Source: Panaeolus papilionaceus
Taxonomy: Eukaryota > Basidiomycota > Agaricomycetes > Agaricales
Assembly (NCBI GenBank): GCA_015501605.1
Contig: JADNRZ010000018.1
Location: 992,001 to 1,056,000, forward strand
Direction: 5' to 3'
DNA length: 64,000 nucleotides
A program made the translations under genes and the position numbers. Every line of letters starts with the position of its first letter. Positions within the stretch are counted from its first letter, which is position 1. The notes below the pieces were generated by a model that had not been told where the DNA came from, searched no databases, and worked only from the letters and a program-made list of their open reading frames with translations. This document shows positions 24,135 to 35,394 of this stretch, piece by piece.

Positions 24135-25680
24135 TAAGTCACACTGTATTGACTGAGTGTGGTCCATGGACTGGTGTGGATTTCCTTCATTTGTAGTGTA
24201 GTGTATTAATAGTTTAATCATTAGATCTAATGTAATGAATTTAACTTTTGTAGTAGTGACTGGGGTGACTGGGAGGGGAGTATGGGTAGAATTCCAGGGG
24301 TGGGTGGGTATGGATAGTAGGGTGAGCGGGTACTAGGTGGTACTGGTAGGGTAAATGTGATTCCGGGGGGAGTGGTAGGGAATATAAATATATGACCAGG
24401 TATGCCAGTGGGTTTAATTCCAGGGGTGGTGGTATTGACTGGGGGTGGGTGGGTATGGATAGTAGTAGGGTGAGCAGGTAGGTGGTACCATGGTAGGGTA
24501 AATGTGATTCCGGGGAGAGTGGTAGGGAATATAAATATGACTGGGTGAGGGTGTAGATGGAATTTCCGGGGGTGATGATGGTGAGTGGGTTGGGTAACCA
24601 TGCAGGGGGTAAATGAGTGGGTGGTAGGTACAGTGGGGAAATAAGAATGGTTGGGGGGATATGCATGTGTAGTAAAATTCCGGGGGTGCATAATTTATGG
24701 AAAAAAAAAAAGTGTGTTTCTGGGGGTGACTATCAGAATTTTGTTTTGCCAAAAGTGGTTTCCTAGGGTGGATGCATAATTCAAGGGAAGAATTCACCCG
24801 CGGGTGGTTCCGGGAGTACATGAATTAATTCTTGAATTTCTTATTTTTCTGCAGGACCATATGGCAACCTTGTACATAAGTAATGGCCCATGGGTGGTTC
24901 AAGATTCATGTTGGCTAATTCTGTAAACCCGCAGGACAGAAAACAAAAATGAAAAATATTAATGTGCCTAGCTTCTGAGGGAATTGTGTATGAGATGGTG
25001 TCTTATTGACAAATTATAACCTGAGGGTGTTGTAAATGTTGTTAGCAAATAAGCAAAAGTAATTAACTCCCGCAGGTTGGGAAATAATTTTCTGATTAAA
25101 TTCTAACCCGGTACCATGTACCTGCGGGTATTCATTACAAAATGAATCCAAAATCATCCGAAATGAGCAACATTTGGCAGAGATACTAATATTTCGAGCA
25201 TTTTCTGCTCAATTTTACACCGTTTCGGGCGCTCTTGGACCCGTTTTGAAGCCCGCGGGTACACCAACTTTCATTCCCGACCCGGTACCATGTACCTGCG
25301 GGTATTCCGCTCGAAACAAGTCCCAAATCATTAAAAACAGCTGTCATTTAGCTGAGATATCCATGTTTTGAGGATATTATGCTCAATTCCGGACCGTTTT
25401 GGGCGCTCCGGGGCTTGTTTTGAAGCCTGCGGGAACACCAGCATACAACCGGAAACATATCAGACTGTTTACTTCATCCACCCCCGGGTGGAAAAGCAAT
25501 ATTGATTGAGGAAAAGGCAGAAATCACTCATACCCGCAGGTAACAAGGTGTAGTTAGGCATGTTTTCCCGCGGGTATCAATAAGCGCCCACATTTCATCA
25601 AACAACACCCTATCTACCATTGGCATAAATACCAACTACAACAACGACATGTGCAACGAAGCCATCCACAACATCAACAC
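24135..25680. other. 1.5-kb unusual spacer before the LTR of Gypsy copy 1
   Basis: Copy 3 has only about 190 bp between the end of its chromodomain frame and the LTR, while copy 1 has about 1.75 kb. The extra DNA has two parts. At 24270-24560, G-rich sequence with ATTCCGGGG and TATGGATAGTA words forms a roughly 144-bp imperfect tandem duplication. At 24790-25580 the palindromic word ACCCGCGGGT and its relative ACCTGCGGGTA recur at least nine times. No coding function is supported; the Pro/Thr/His-rich minus-strand open frames at 24227-24821 are by-products of the G-rich repeats. Confidence 0.7.
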
Positions 25681-25715
25681 CTGATTGAGGTCAATCAGGC
25701 TTAGTAAGGGGGTAA

Positions 25716-26285
25716 TGTTATGTCGACTCTTTTCCTCCTATCTTTTCCTATCTTATCTTGTATCATCATTCCCTCTTATCTTATCACTGTGTACTATCAT
25801 CTCTCTTTGTACTTGTATTTCGCCTTATCTCTCTTATCTTCCTTCTCTCACCCCACTTCCATTTCCGTTGTCGCTCCACCTCATACTCCTATCTATGACT
25901 CACATCCTGACTCATTCCTCTCACACTTATGACTCGTTTGTACTTGTTCTCTCATCCTTGCCCCACCTTGACTCCACCATGACTCATGGACTTCACACCT
26001 TATCTACACTACCTTGTACACGCATAGCCACTGTAGATACTTATATAAGCTGGTAGTTTATACCCTTGTTCTTTAGCTAGTTCTTTAACTACGAATAGAA
26101 CATCAATCCTTCTACTCTTAATCATCCACATACTTGCTCTCTTCTAAGACAATACCAGTGTAGCGTGTGTACACAGTGGCATTCTTAGAACAATACTCAA
26201 ACTCAGACACACAAAGACCTTCTTCGACAATGATCAGACAAGCTCAAAGGCCTTAACCGGAAGTGCCTGTCGAGCTATTGTAACA
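25716..26285 (+). repeat. LTR of Gypsy copy 1 (3' LTR)
   Basis: Bounded by TGTTATGTCGAC after a polypurine AAGGGGGTAA and by CGAGCTATTGTAACA. The TGTTA..TAACA ends, TATATAAG at about 26043 and the following GTTCTTTAGCTAGTTCTTTA mark the core promoter region. It is homologous to 57863-58400 and 56946-57378. The downstream flank is SPT5-like coding sequence, so the right-hand integration site is preserved. Confidence 0.9.
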
Positions 26286-27616
26286 GGCAGATCAGAAAAG
26301 GCAGTGGCTGGAGAGTGGGTGACCATTCGTGATGGGTCAATTTATGAAGGAGACGTTGGTTTGGTAGTGCATGTTGAATTGTGGGGGGTGGAGCTATTAG
26401 TTGTACCTTGAATCCCAAGTGTTGTGACAGACCCCTTCTTGTTGGATGGAGGAAGTGTCCTAAAGAAATGGAAACGAAAGGCAACACTGGATTTACCTGA
26501 AGCATGACTCTGGCTGGAGGCCAAGGAAGCAAAATCTCGTGGGTGGGATGTCAAAGAGACATCCCCTCATTGCTACAAAGTGGAAAGAACATTGTTGGAG
26601 TACAGCCTACTACAAGGATTTTGCAGTTTTTTTGGAATTCACCCATCCCCTGCATTTATACCATTGTCAACATTCTTTCACTTCACTTCCAGTCACCACC
26701 CATCAGCAATACTTGCACAACACTGTTCTCTGTGACCCCAGGAATGGTTCATTCAACCTGATGACATTGTTAGAGATATTCATTCAGGACAACAAGGCCA
26801 CGTATGCAACATTCAAGCCACATGCATTGAGATGGAAGCTGAAGACGGAAGCAGAAACTGGTCTGTATCATGGAAATCTCTTTGCAAATATATTAGAGTG
26901 GGTGACTCTGTGGAGATTATGAGTGGGCCATTCAAGGAGAGGGGAGGCTGGGTCATGAGCTTGAATGGAGACATTGCAACGATTGTTGCTACCCAGAACC
27001 ATAATGTTTCAGTGAGTCAGATTTATTCTAACATCAGGAGGTCTGTGATCTAAAAGCTTTCTATTTTTTACAGCATATGGAGGCACACATCAATTGGATG
27101 GGAGTCATGTCCACGCCTTTCATGGCTTCTGCAAGGTGCCCATCACCAACTTCAAGCTCAATGACCTGGATTCCAAGAGAAGGCCATCTACCCTGGGCTG
27201 GATTACAAGTTTTGTTAGTGAAGAGTGCATTTAAAGGTTGTCATGGGATCATCCAAACATGGTTCATGCGAGGAGATGATTACAGCATAATAGTATGCCT
27301 TGAAGATTATAACCCTAACATGCTTTTCCACAACATCACATTGGACTAGAGGATATTGTTGAGGCCAAGTAAGCTCTTCTTCAATTTCAATTTCAATTAC
27401 TTTCATAATTTTTTCAATGTCTTGCATGAAGGACAAGGGAGCAATTATGGGAATATTTCAAAAAGCAACACACACATATCCCTTGACAACACAGACATGC
27501 TGAAAGCTCCAAGGCTCCCAGTGCTGCCTCTCAAATGCCTGTTCATACACCCATGCATGCAACATCACCAGCCTGGGACCCAAATTCATCATGGTCCATC
27601 AGCCTTGTAAGCTAGA
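26286..27616 (+). pseudogene. SPT5-like pseudogene copy 2, 5' piece
   Basis: Starts inside the segment equivalent to NGRAERAVTGEWVTI of the copy at 3222-4010, directly after the Gypsy LTR. It then shows KOW 1 (GEWVTIRDGSIYEGDVG), a TGA in place of the CGA Arg codon at about 26409, KOW 2 (GDSVEIMSGPFKERGGWV, about 26900) and the third KOW-like stretch (AFKGCHGIIQTWF and CLEDYNPNMLFHNITLD, ending near 27349). Another TAG follows where copy 1 continues with YEDVVEA. The intron after NHNVS (GTGAGT at about 27013 to TTTACAG at 27074) is retained, so this is a DNA-level duplicate and not a retrocopy. It is interrupted at 27617 by an inverted-repeat element and resumes at 38287. Confidence 0.82.
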
Positions 27617-28624
27617 TTCATACATGAACCACTGGGTTTAGGCAGTCCGCCCTCATGTGTCAGGACTGGGTTTTGGCAGTGGGGTCTTAGGCAGTCAATC
27701 TGCTGGAGGAATGTAGATAGTGGACCTTTAGAATAGATAAGAGTGAAGAGCATAGATAATGGTCCGGGTTCTTAGATTTCATGGGTAAATACATGTAAAC
27801 AATCCTTCAGCCTAGATTTAGCAGGGGAAACCATAATTATGCATTTCTGGGACACCACACCTAGATATCATAGGTGGTAGTGCTATAACATATTTCTATA
27901 CATAGATATACACCTTCCTAGATAGTTTCCCCCCCAGAAATACAAGGGGAATGGGTGGATGCAGGAGGATGCATCTGGATGTAGTTTTGATTTAATAGTG
28001 GTGGAATAAATGCTGCAATAATGGTGGAGGAGGAATATTAATTAGTGTGATGTCATTTGTACCTGAAAGCAGATCAGTGATGTCAATTTCTTAAAAAAGC
28101 GAAGACTAATTAAGGAGCTATTATTAGATTTAATGGAATCAATGACATCATCCTAATATCCCTGATTAGGATGAAGATTTGATGTGCAAATAGGGGCTCA
28201 TTTAATTAAATCAAAACTACATCCAGATGCATCCTCCTGCATCCACCCATTCCCCTTGTATTTCTGGGGGGGAAACTATCTAGGAAGGTGTATATCTATG
28301 TATAGAAATATGTTATAGCACTACCACCTATGATATCTAGGTGTGGTGTCCCAGAAATGCATAATTATGGTTTCCCCTGCTAAATCTAGGCTGAAGGATT
28401 GTTTACATGTATTTACCCATGAAATCTAAGAACCCGGACCATTATCTATGCTCTTCACTCTTATCTTTTTTTTTTTTTTTTTTTTTTTTGTGGAGCTTTA
28501 AGGCATTTGACAGTCAGTAAAATCATCTCTGTTTGCCAGCATGTAGTTCAGGAGTTTCACCTGTGTGAGTAGGGACAGGCAGGTCCACAGGGGGAAATGC
28601 TTTTATGCACTTCAAGTGTGGGGC

Positions 28625-31600
28625 TCACATTATTGGCACAATACCCACTAAAACCCCCAGTTTTGCCCAGTCCTCTACCAAGTTATGTTCATTATCAAGT
28701 GTTCCTGACCATGTATCCATGACCATGCCTCTGCTGAGGGCTTTACTACCATATTTTTTGCAATTTGTTAGGAGACAGTCTATTTTAAGTCTAGAGTTTA
28801 TCACCGAGTGCCATTTATTTAGTATTTCATTTTTGCTGTGTAGTTTTGTGGTGTCCTCATTTCGGCCTATTTGCCACTTGCATCTCAGCTTCCATATGAG
28901 ATGCATAGTCTCAGTTATGATTATGGTCATGAATCTTTGGGTGCTCTTTTCCTTTTTATTCAGTTTACTCTTTGAGTTGGGGTGGGTATAGCCTTGTGCT
29001 AGCATTCACCCAAGAGAGATGTTGTGATTCCAAGTTGGGATTTTCTTTTTTATAATCATCCTTGCCATCTTCCAGGCTGTCTCTTGGCCTGTACTTTGGC
29101 ACTCAGTTAGGATGTGTTCCAGTGATTCAGTTGTGTCACATGTGCAGCACTTACTGTGGTGTTCGTAGTTCGTTTTATTCATCCAGTATTCACCAATTCT
29201 TTGTGCATTGTGCATTGTTGTCCACAGGAAGGCTCTGATTTTCTTTGATATAGCAGGGTTATGTATAGAGTCCCAGATGTATTTATCTGCTGGTAGCATT
29301 CCATATTCTTCCTGTATGCTGTACCTCATAATGTCTAGTCTTCTCATTGTGGCTGTTCTAGTTGAGTTTCCAAATTCATCCACATCCCTCTGGTTGCGTG
29401 TTTCTCTCTCTGTGCTCTGCCCATCATTGTCACTCATCAGTATTCCATGTTTTCTTTGTTTCTGTCTCTTCTTGAAGTTGATTATTCCTTTGTATAGTTT
29501 TGCTTGTGTCATATCCTTGAGGCGTGCACCAGTTATTTTGAAGTTTGGTGGATAGTTGAGGTTAGTTACACTGATTGTCCTTGTTGGTGCTCTCTGGCTT
29601 ATTCTGTTTCTTAGCATTTTTTGTGCATTGGAGCATCTCCTTTGTTTCATTTTAAAGCTACCTGATCTTACTCTCAGGTTAGCAAGGGTGGCGTTAAGTA
29701 ATTCATTTTCATAATGTCTTGTTGCATTACTTATAATGGTTTTTTCTGCATTATCAGTGATCATTAGGGCTATCTGGTTTGTTCTTGTCACCATGGTTAG
29801 ATTTCCATGCCTTTGGTCCTGTGATAGGCAGTAGACTGCAGCTATTTTGCCGCTTGTTGCATTTATGTATCCGTTTTGTAGCTCTACTACATAACCTTCA
29901 AGTCCTGTGTGTTCCGGAAACCATATTGTGGTGAGTACTTTGACATCTTGTCTGTGTTCGTTCTCACATAATGATGCTATTTCTACAGTTAGTGGTTGGG
30001 GGTGTTTGTCTGGTGGGGTTTTGTATCTATTTGCTGGTTCGTGCCAGGAAATAGCATCTGGTTCTCTGAAAATCCTGTATTCATCTTTGATTTTTACTGC
30101 CAGGATGTTGGGGTTGAAGTATGTCATTTCTGGGTTCGTTCTCCCCATTTGTTGTTGGGATGCACTTGGGGCATGGGCCAGGTGCTGTGTTTGGTTCTCA
30201 ACTTCTGCAGGGTTCTCGTCTTGGGGTTTCCATTTTGCCGTTATCTTCTCAAGCCATTTTTGCATGAGGGTGACACAGTCGTTTGGGTGTTTGCACCCTA
30301 GTGTTTTAAGCCTCTTACATTCCACACATTGGCATTGGGTTAGGTATTCGTGGTCATCAGGCCATTCTAGTCCAGCCAGTTTCATTGCTTCACCTACACG
30401 GTATATTTGGTGTGTTTTCCTTACACAGTTGGCAATTTTGCTGTTTGTTGCGGGGAGCCTGCCCTCCCTGTTCACACTGGGGTGGTGCCATATTGGCATC
30501 TCTTCTTTCATAGTTTTTGATATAACTGGCGGATTGAGCGTTAGGTTGTATTTTTTTGCTGTTTTGACCATTCTGATAAGCTGTTTTGGTAGCTTACTTC
30601 TTTTTTCGATTAGGTTTACGTTCCATGTTTGTAGGAAGTATTCTGTCCTAGATTTGGGGTCACTGTGGTGCTGCTGGTTTGTTGCGGCATTCCTAAGGAG
30701 TATGTCCACTATCTTGGTCCATGTTGGTCTGTTGTCACCCCGTTTTAGGTATGTCTTCAGTCTCATTAGGTCTATTGCTTCGTTTCTTACTTGGATGTCT
30801 ATGACTTTTCTGCCTCCCAGGGACATATCTTCCCTAAGGGTGGTCATTCTTATTGGTGGTGTAACCTTGTTGTTTTCTTCTTTTCCCCACATGAATGATC
30901 TTGTTAGTTTTTCACATCTAGATTGTGGGTTTGGTTCCATGCCTTGGGCCCTTGTTAGGTACTGTGTCATTCCTGGTAGGTACATGCCCAGGATTAGCCT
31001 CCTTCCTTCTTGGGTTGGATGTCCTTTGTCCCACCTCTGGAGTATGCTGTTTATTTTATCTATTACCACATTCCATATTGCATCCTTGTCTATTTTATAT
31101 CCTACCCAGGTTCCTAGGACTCAGGTGGGTATTCCTTCATCTGCGATTTTTATGTCTGGTTCAAGCCTTGCTTGTCCCTCTTCTAGCACTCTTTGTTCTC
31201 TCATTTTGTTTCAGTAAGTCTCATCTTCTAGGGGGATGATTTCCGTTTTGGATCTGTTAAATTTAGCTCCAGCAGCTATGCACCAGGCATCAAGGATTTT
31301 GAATAACTCGTTTATGTTGTCTCCTTCTGATGGGTACACAGTTGTGTCATCTGCAAAGAGTGATACTATAATTTTTTCTATGTTGCTAATCTGTATGCCT
31401 TTTAAGTCTGATTTCCGTATCTGGTCTGCTAACGGTTCTATGGCCAGGTTGAATGGTAGGCAGGATAATGGGTCCCTTGACATACTCCTCTTGTGACCTT
31501 GTATTTTTTACTCTGAGTTCTGTTTATTATGACCATGGTTTCTGCATTTCTGTATAGGTTCTGCACTGTTCTTATGAATGATTCAGGTAAGTTATATTTT

Positions 31601-33860
31601 GCCAGTGTCTTCCACAGGTAGTCATGTCTGATCTTGTTGTACACTTTTTCTTGGTCTAGGCATACAATTGCCCCATTTATCTCTGTTGTTTCACATAAGT
31701 GGGTCAGCATGTGGACTAGGTCTGTGTGGTCAGCTATGTGACAGTTCTTTATGAAGCCTGCTTGGTCTGGGTGTATTATTTTTGTTACTATCTTTCCAAG
31801 CTTTGTTGTGAGTGCCCTTGTCATAATTTTATAGTCAGTATTAAGTACCGTTATTGGTCTATAGTTAGCGATGTCAGTCCTATCATTTTTTTTGTACAAT
31901 GGGCACATCCATCCTTCTGAGAAGTTCGAGGTTTCCGTGGGGTCAGTCTCGGATATGTGGTTATAGAGGATTCATAGGTATTCAATTACATCAAATACTG
32001 GTTGTTCATTGTCTCCTTCGTCTTGTTTGTGTTGGTCATTTTTTAGATCTTCTGCTAGCTTTTTATCAAACTCTGTTGTTATGCTGTCTAGTCCTGGCAA
32101 TTTTCCGCTTGGGAGCATTCAGACTGCTTCCTGAACATTTATCCAGCTCAGCTCTTTATTCATGAATTCTTTGTCTTCATCATTCAACTTCCTTTCATTC
32201 AGTGCCATATGGGCATTTATTTGGTACTCTCAATCAGCTAAGTTGTGTGTGTTGAGGTCTTTATTTTGCAGCTCCTCATGGTATTTAGCAGCTAGGTTTG
32301 TCATTTCTCTAGATTCTGTTGTGTATTGTGCCAGCTCCATGTGCGGGATTCTTAGTTTATATATGGTTTCCCTTGGTTTGACATCTTTATTTACATTTAT
32401 CCAGGGTTTGCCTATTGTGTCAGCTTCTCACCAGAATTTCGCTTTCATTTCGTCCTGGCTGTTTTGGTGCCTTGTCATGTGGAGTTGTATTAGCTCCTCT
32501 TCCAGCTTCTTTGCCTCTGCCATGATGTATGCAGGTCTTAGCCCTTTGTTGAGTTCACTCTCTTTTTGGGCTTCATTCAGCCTCTCCTTCAGTTCTATGT
32601 CTTTCTGTGCTATGAGCTTCTCTAGTTTCAGGATTGCTGTTCATGCATATTCTCGGGATTTGTTTTGTATTGTCTTTTTGAATTTCTCATGTATGTCCTC
32701 AGGATTGATCTCTTTCAGTTCATTTTTCTCGATTGCCTTCTTGAGGTTGTTTAGAATTTGTTCACCTTCCCTCCTAATTTTGTCAATGAGTTTGTTGTTT
32801 CAGAGGATGAAATGTGGCATCGCCCACCTTCCTTTATCTATAAAGGGCATCATGGGATCCTCTATTCGAACTGTTATCAGTTTGTGGTTGCTCTTAATTC
32901 CTGAGTGTCTGCTTATCCAGTCATAGCAGAGGTTTGTCGAGTTCCCTTTAATATAGATACAGCCAATTCTTGATTGTGATTTGTTTGTTGTATTCTGGAA
33001 CTGGAGGTATGTGAAGTTGATTACTTCTGGGTTTTCCCTCCTCCAAAGGTCTTGTAGGTCGTATTTGGTGTGAAAGTCTTGTAGTTTCTTGACTGCTGCT
33101 TGTGGGTCTTTATGTGGTGGGTCACAGTCCATCTTATTCTCTACTAAGTTAAAGTCACCCAGCATTACATCAGGTTTCGGTATGTTTCTAGGATTAAAGA
33201 TCTCTTCTAGCGTTTCCCAGAAGTTTATTTGTGCTTCTGTTTCATTTGGGGCATATATTGCAAATATGTTTAATGTTTTGTCCTGTTTCCAGGGTATTGT
33301 GACAATTATTGCTCTTCCTTGGATTAGTTCAATTGTGCATGTCTCTTCCCATTGTGTTCTATGTTTGTTCATTATAATCACTACCCCTTTTGCGTTTATC
33401 TGTTCAGGGTCATAGGAATTGATAATATGAAGTCATTTGTACCTCGTTTGGAGGTCTTCAGCCCATTCAGTGGTTAGGTGAGTTTCTTGGACTGCAAGTA
33501 TGTCAACCTTGCCTTCTCTCACAATTTGGTTTACATGTTCCCATTTTGTGCACATTTGCATTGAACCCCCTCTGTTTGTATTGAGGGATCCTATAGTCAA
33601 GTAGGCCCATGTTCTGGTAGGACACTTATGTGGTTTACGTTTTCTCCTGTCTTTCTGATGGTTATTGTTGTTTAGGTTCTGTTCTGGTTCTCTTGGTAAT
33701 GTGGATGCATACAGGTCAGGCAGTGGGCGCTGCTCCTCATTATCCCCGTTCAGTGGTGTATGCTGTGTATTAATTATGTCCCTCGCTCTGCTACCGATCT
33801 CCCCAATCTCATCATTGAAGGTAAAGTCAGCAGTCAAAACCTCACCTTCTCTGATACTGG
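28625..33860 (-). pseudogene. LINE ORF2: endonuclease, reverse transcriptase, zinc-binding tail
   Basis: N-terminal endonuclease-like (EEP) segments come first: LTIGSLNTNRGG and ILAVQETHLTTEWAED at 33600-33470, then IFAIYAPNETEAQINFWETL and DVMLGDFNLVENK at 33260-33130. RT begins about 31910 with DIANYRPITVLNTDYKIMTR, HPDQAGFIKN, GAIVCLDQEKVYNKIRHDYL, TRGVCQG and, after a frameshift near 31485, LPFNLAIEPLADQIR and the catalytic FADDTTVY. The 687-codon frame 31069-29006 is the long C-terminal part. It ends with FLWTTMHNAQRIGEYWMN and a Cys/His stretch (SKCCTCDTTESLEHILTEC) typical of RT-associated zinc-binding tails; the frame continues after a TGA to about 28625. The linker at 31910-32800 has several TGA codons whose context suggests former TGG or CGA. 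The copy is inactive. Confidence 0.9.
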
Positions 33861-33899
33861 AGAGGTTTGACCCAAAACTGTTATCTTCAGCCCATTCCG

Positions 33900-35394
33900 A
33901 TGTTATTTCCTGATTTGTAGAGATTGTAGCAGTTGCAATACTGTCTAAGGCACAACCATGAGCTCAGACAGGTAAGTCTTAACCCAGACTTACAGGGTAG
34001 ACTATGCAAGCAAGATTTCCCAGATGCTAATGGGTTTGTGAGGGTTGTCTCAAGTGCTTCAGCCTCTTGGCACGGCTTGTCTGATCCTAAATAGGATTCC
34101 ATTTGGGTTTTAAGTGTGTTTCAAGGGTTTGGTGCATTTCCCATCCCAGTAATTTACACCACTGACTGGTATATTTGGTGCACCCTTACCTTCACAACTG
34201 GGTCCCATTGCCCTTATGTGCATTCTGTAGTTTAGTCTACTCAACTTCATTGGGGGTTCTTTTTAGATTAAAGGATATCATGTATATTTGGTATGGTGTG
34301 GAAGGGATTCATGAGCTATTCGTAGAATTAATCAATTATTTTATTTCAATATTATTTTCTTTATTATTCCAAAACGCGCTCAACTGCTGCATACACGTCG
34401 CGCCCAACCGCGATCAATTAACGAAGCTACCTCATCTTTAGATCATCCACGCCAAGAGTCGCGCCATCACTCAGCTCCAGTCGACTTCAAGAACCTCAAG
34501 CGCGACACTTGAAGGAATGGTTTGGTCCTAGTACGTTACTCGTGTTTCGTTTCTCATACACCCTCATTCGACTCTATTCCCATTCTCATTTCTCATTCGT
34601 TATCTCTCTCTCGGTCTCTTGTATATGTCCACATGTTCATTTACTTTCAAATTACACTATCGCGACAGCCGCGTTTTCCTTATTTAGTCATACGCACCAT
34701 CATTCCACAATCCCTTTTATTTCTTCACCCCTCCTCCTATCGTGCTGTAATCTTTCAGGCATTTCAATGCACTCCGCTCCCCATAGTGGAATGGGCACCC
34801 ACTAGTGAGACTCGTCACCTCACGGAGGAAGCGTAGAGCGTGTGTTGTCTGTCTGAAGGATTGACAGTCGCGTGAAAGAGAAGTGGGACTGATTTATTTT
34901 ATTTCAAAAAGGACAATTAACTACGAATTTCAAATCTTATATCTTATCTCTCATTTTCACCACATGTTTTATTCTTGGTAGTTACAAGAGATGTATGATG
35001 CGCAGACCGGGCGACGCAAGAGCACGCGTGCGCTCAGGAGCCAATTCTCACATATACCTACAAAGTTCAAAAATACAGATGATCTTTCTTACCTCCCCTT
35101 ACTTCGAGTTTTGAGCCTATCGCTACACTGAGCACACGCGAGACCTCAAGAGCACAGAGAGCATCTGTAATAGTCACCCAAACCTTACTTCACAAAACTC
35201 ACACTGTTCCCTCGCTTGGGAACTTTATCTATTCAATCGCCACCCCTTCACCAGTCTCACTCTCTCACCAAACTATTCACATCCTACAAGGAACCACCTT
35301 TCTCCTCCACAATGGGTTATAGGGCAGGGTGGTTAGTTGGTTATTCTAGGTTATATGTCTAAGAGTGGGGGGTAGAGAGAGCATCTATAGAGTT
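33900..35394. other. unassigned 1.5 kb between LINE ORF1 and ORF2
   Basis: LINE ORFs normally overlap or lie close together, so this gap is long. From about 34370 to 35240 base composition changes: CpG and GC-rich words appear (CACGTCGCGCCCAACCGCG near 34400; GCGCAGACCGGGCGACGCAA near 35000) that are absent from the decayed LINE on both sides. This suggests a separate, younger insertion, but I found neither termini nor coding capacity. Confidence 0.45.

Larger units (their letters stand above)
21669..26285 (+). mobile_element. Gypsy/chromovirus copy 1, 5'-truncated
   Basis: The element begins abruptly in RT at AAGTACTCCAGATCATGAAA, matching 61562 onward in copy 2. It then runs through the RT end, RNase H, integrase, chromodomain, a long spacer, a polypurine tract AAGGGGGTAA and an LTR (25716-26285). 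The 5' LTR, gag, protease and most of RT are missing; the palindrome lies immediately upstream. The LTR ends inside an SPT5-like pseudogene, so that was its integration target. Confidence 0.9.

Noticed and set aside
24227..24821. Pro/His/Thr-rich minus-strand open frames
   Set aside because: They follow from the G-rich tandem words on the plus strand and lack any motif or start context.
29907..31217. 436-codon plus-strand open frame
   Set aside because: It is antisense to the recognised LINE RT and C-terminal region, Ser/Leu/Phe-rich, and has no domain.
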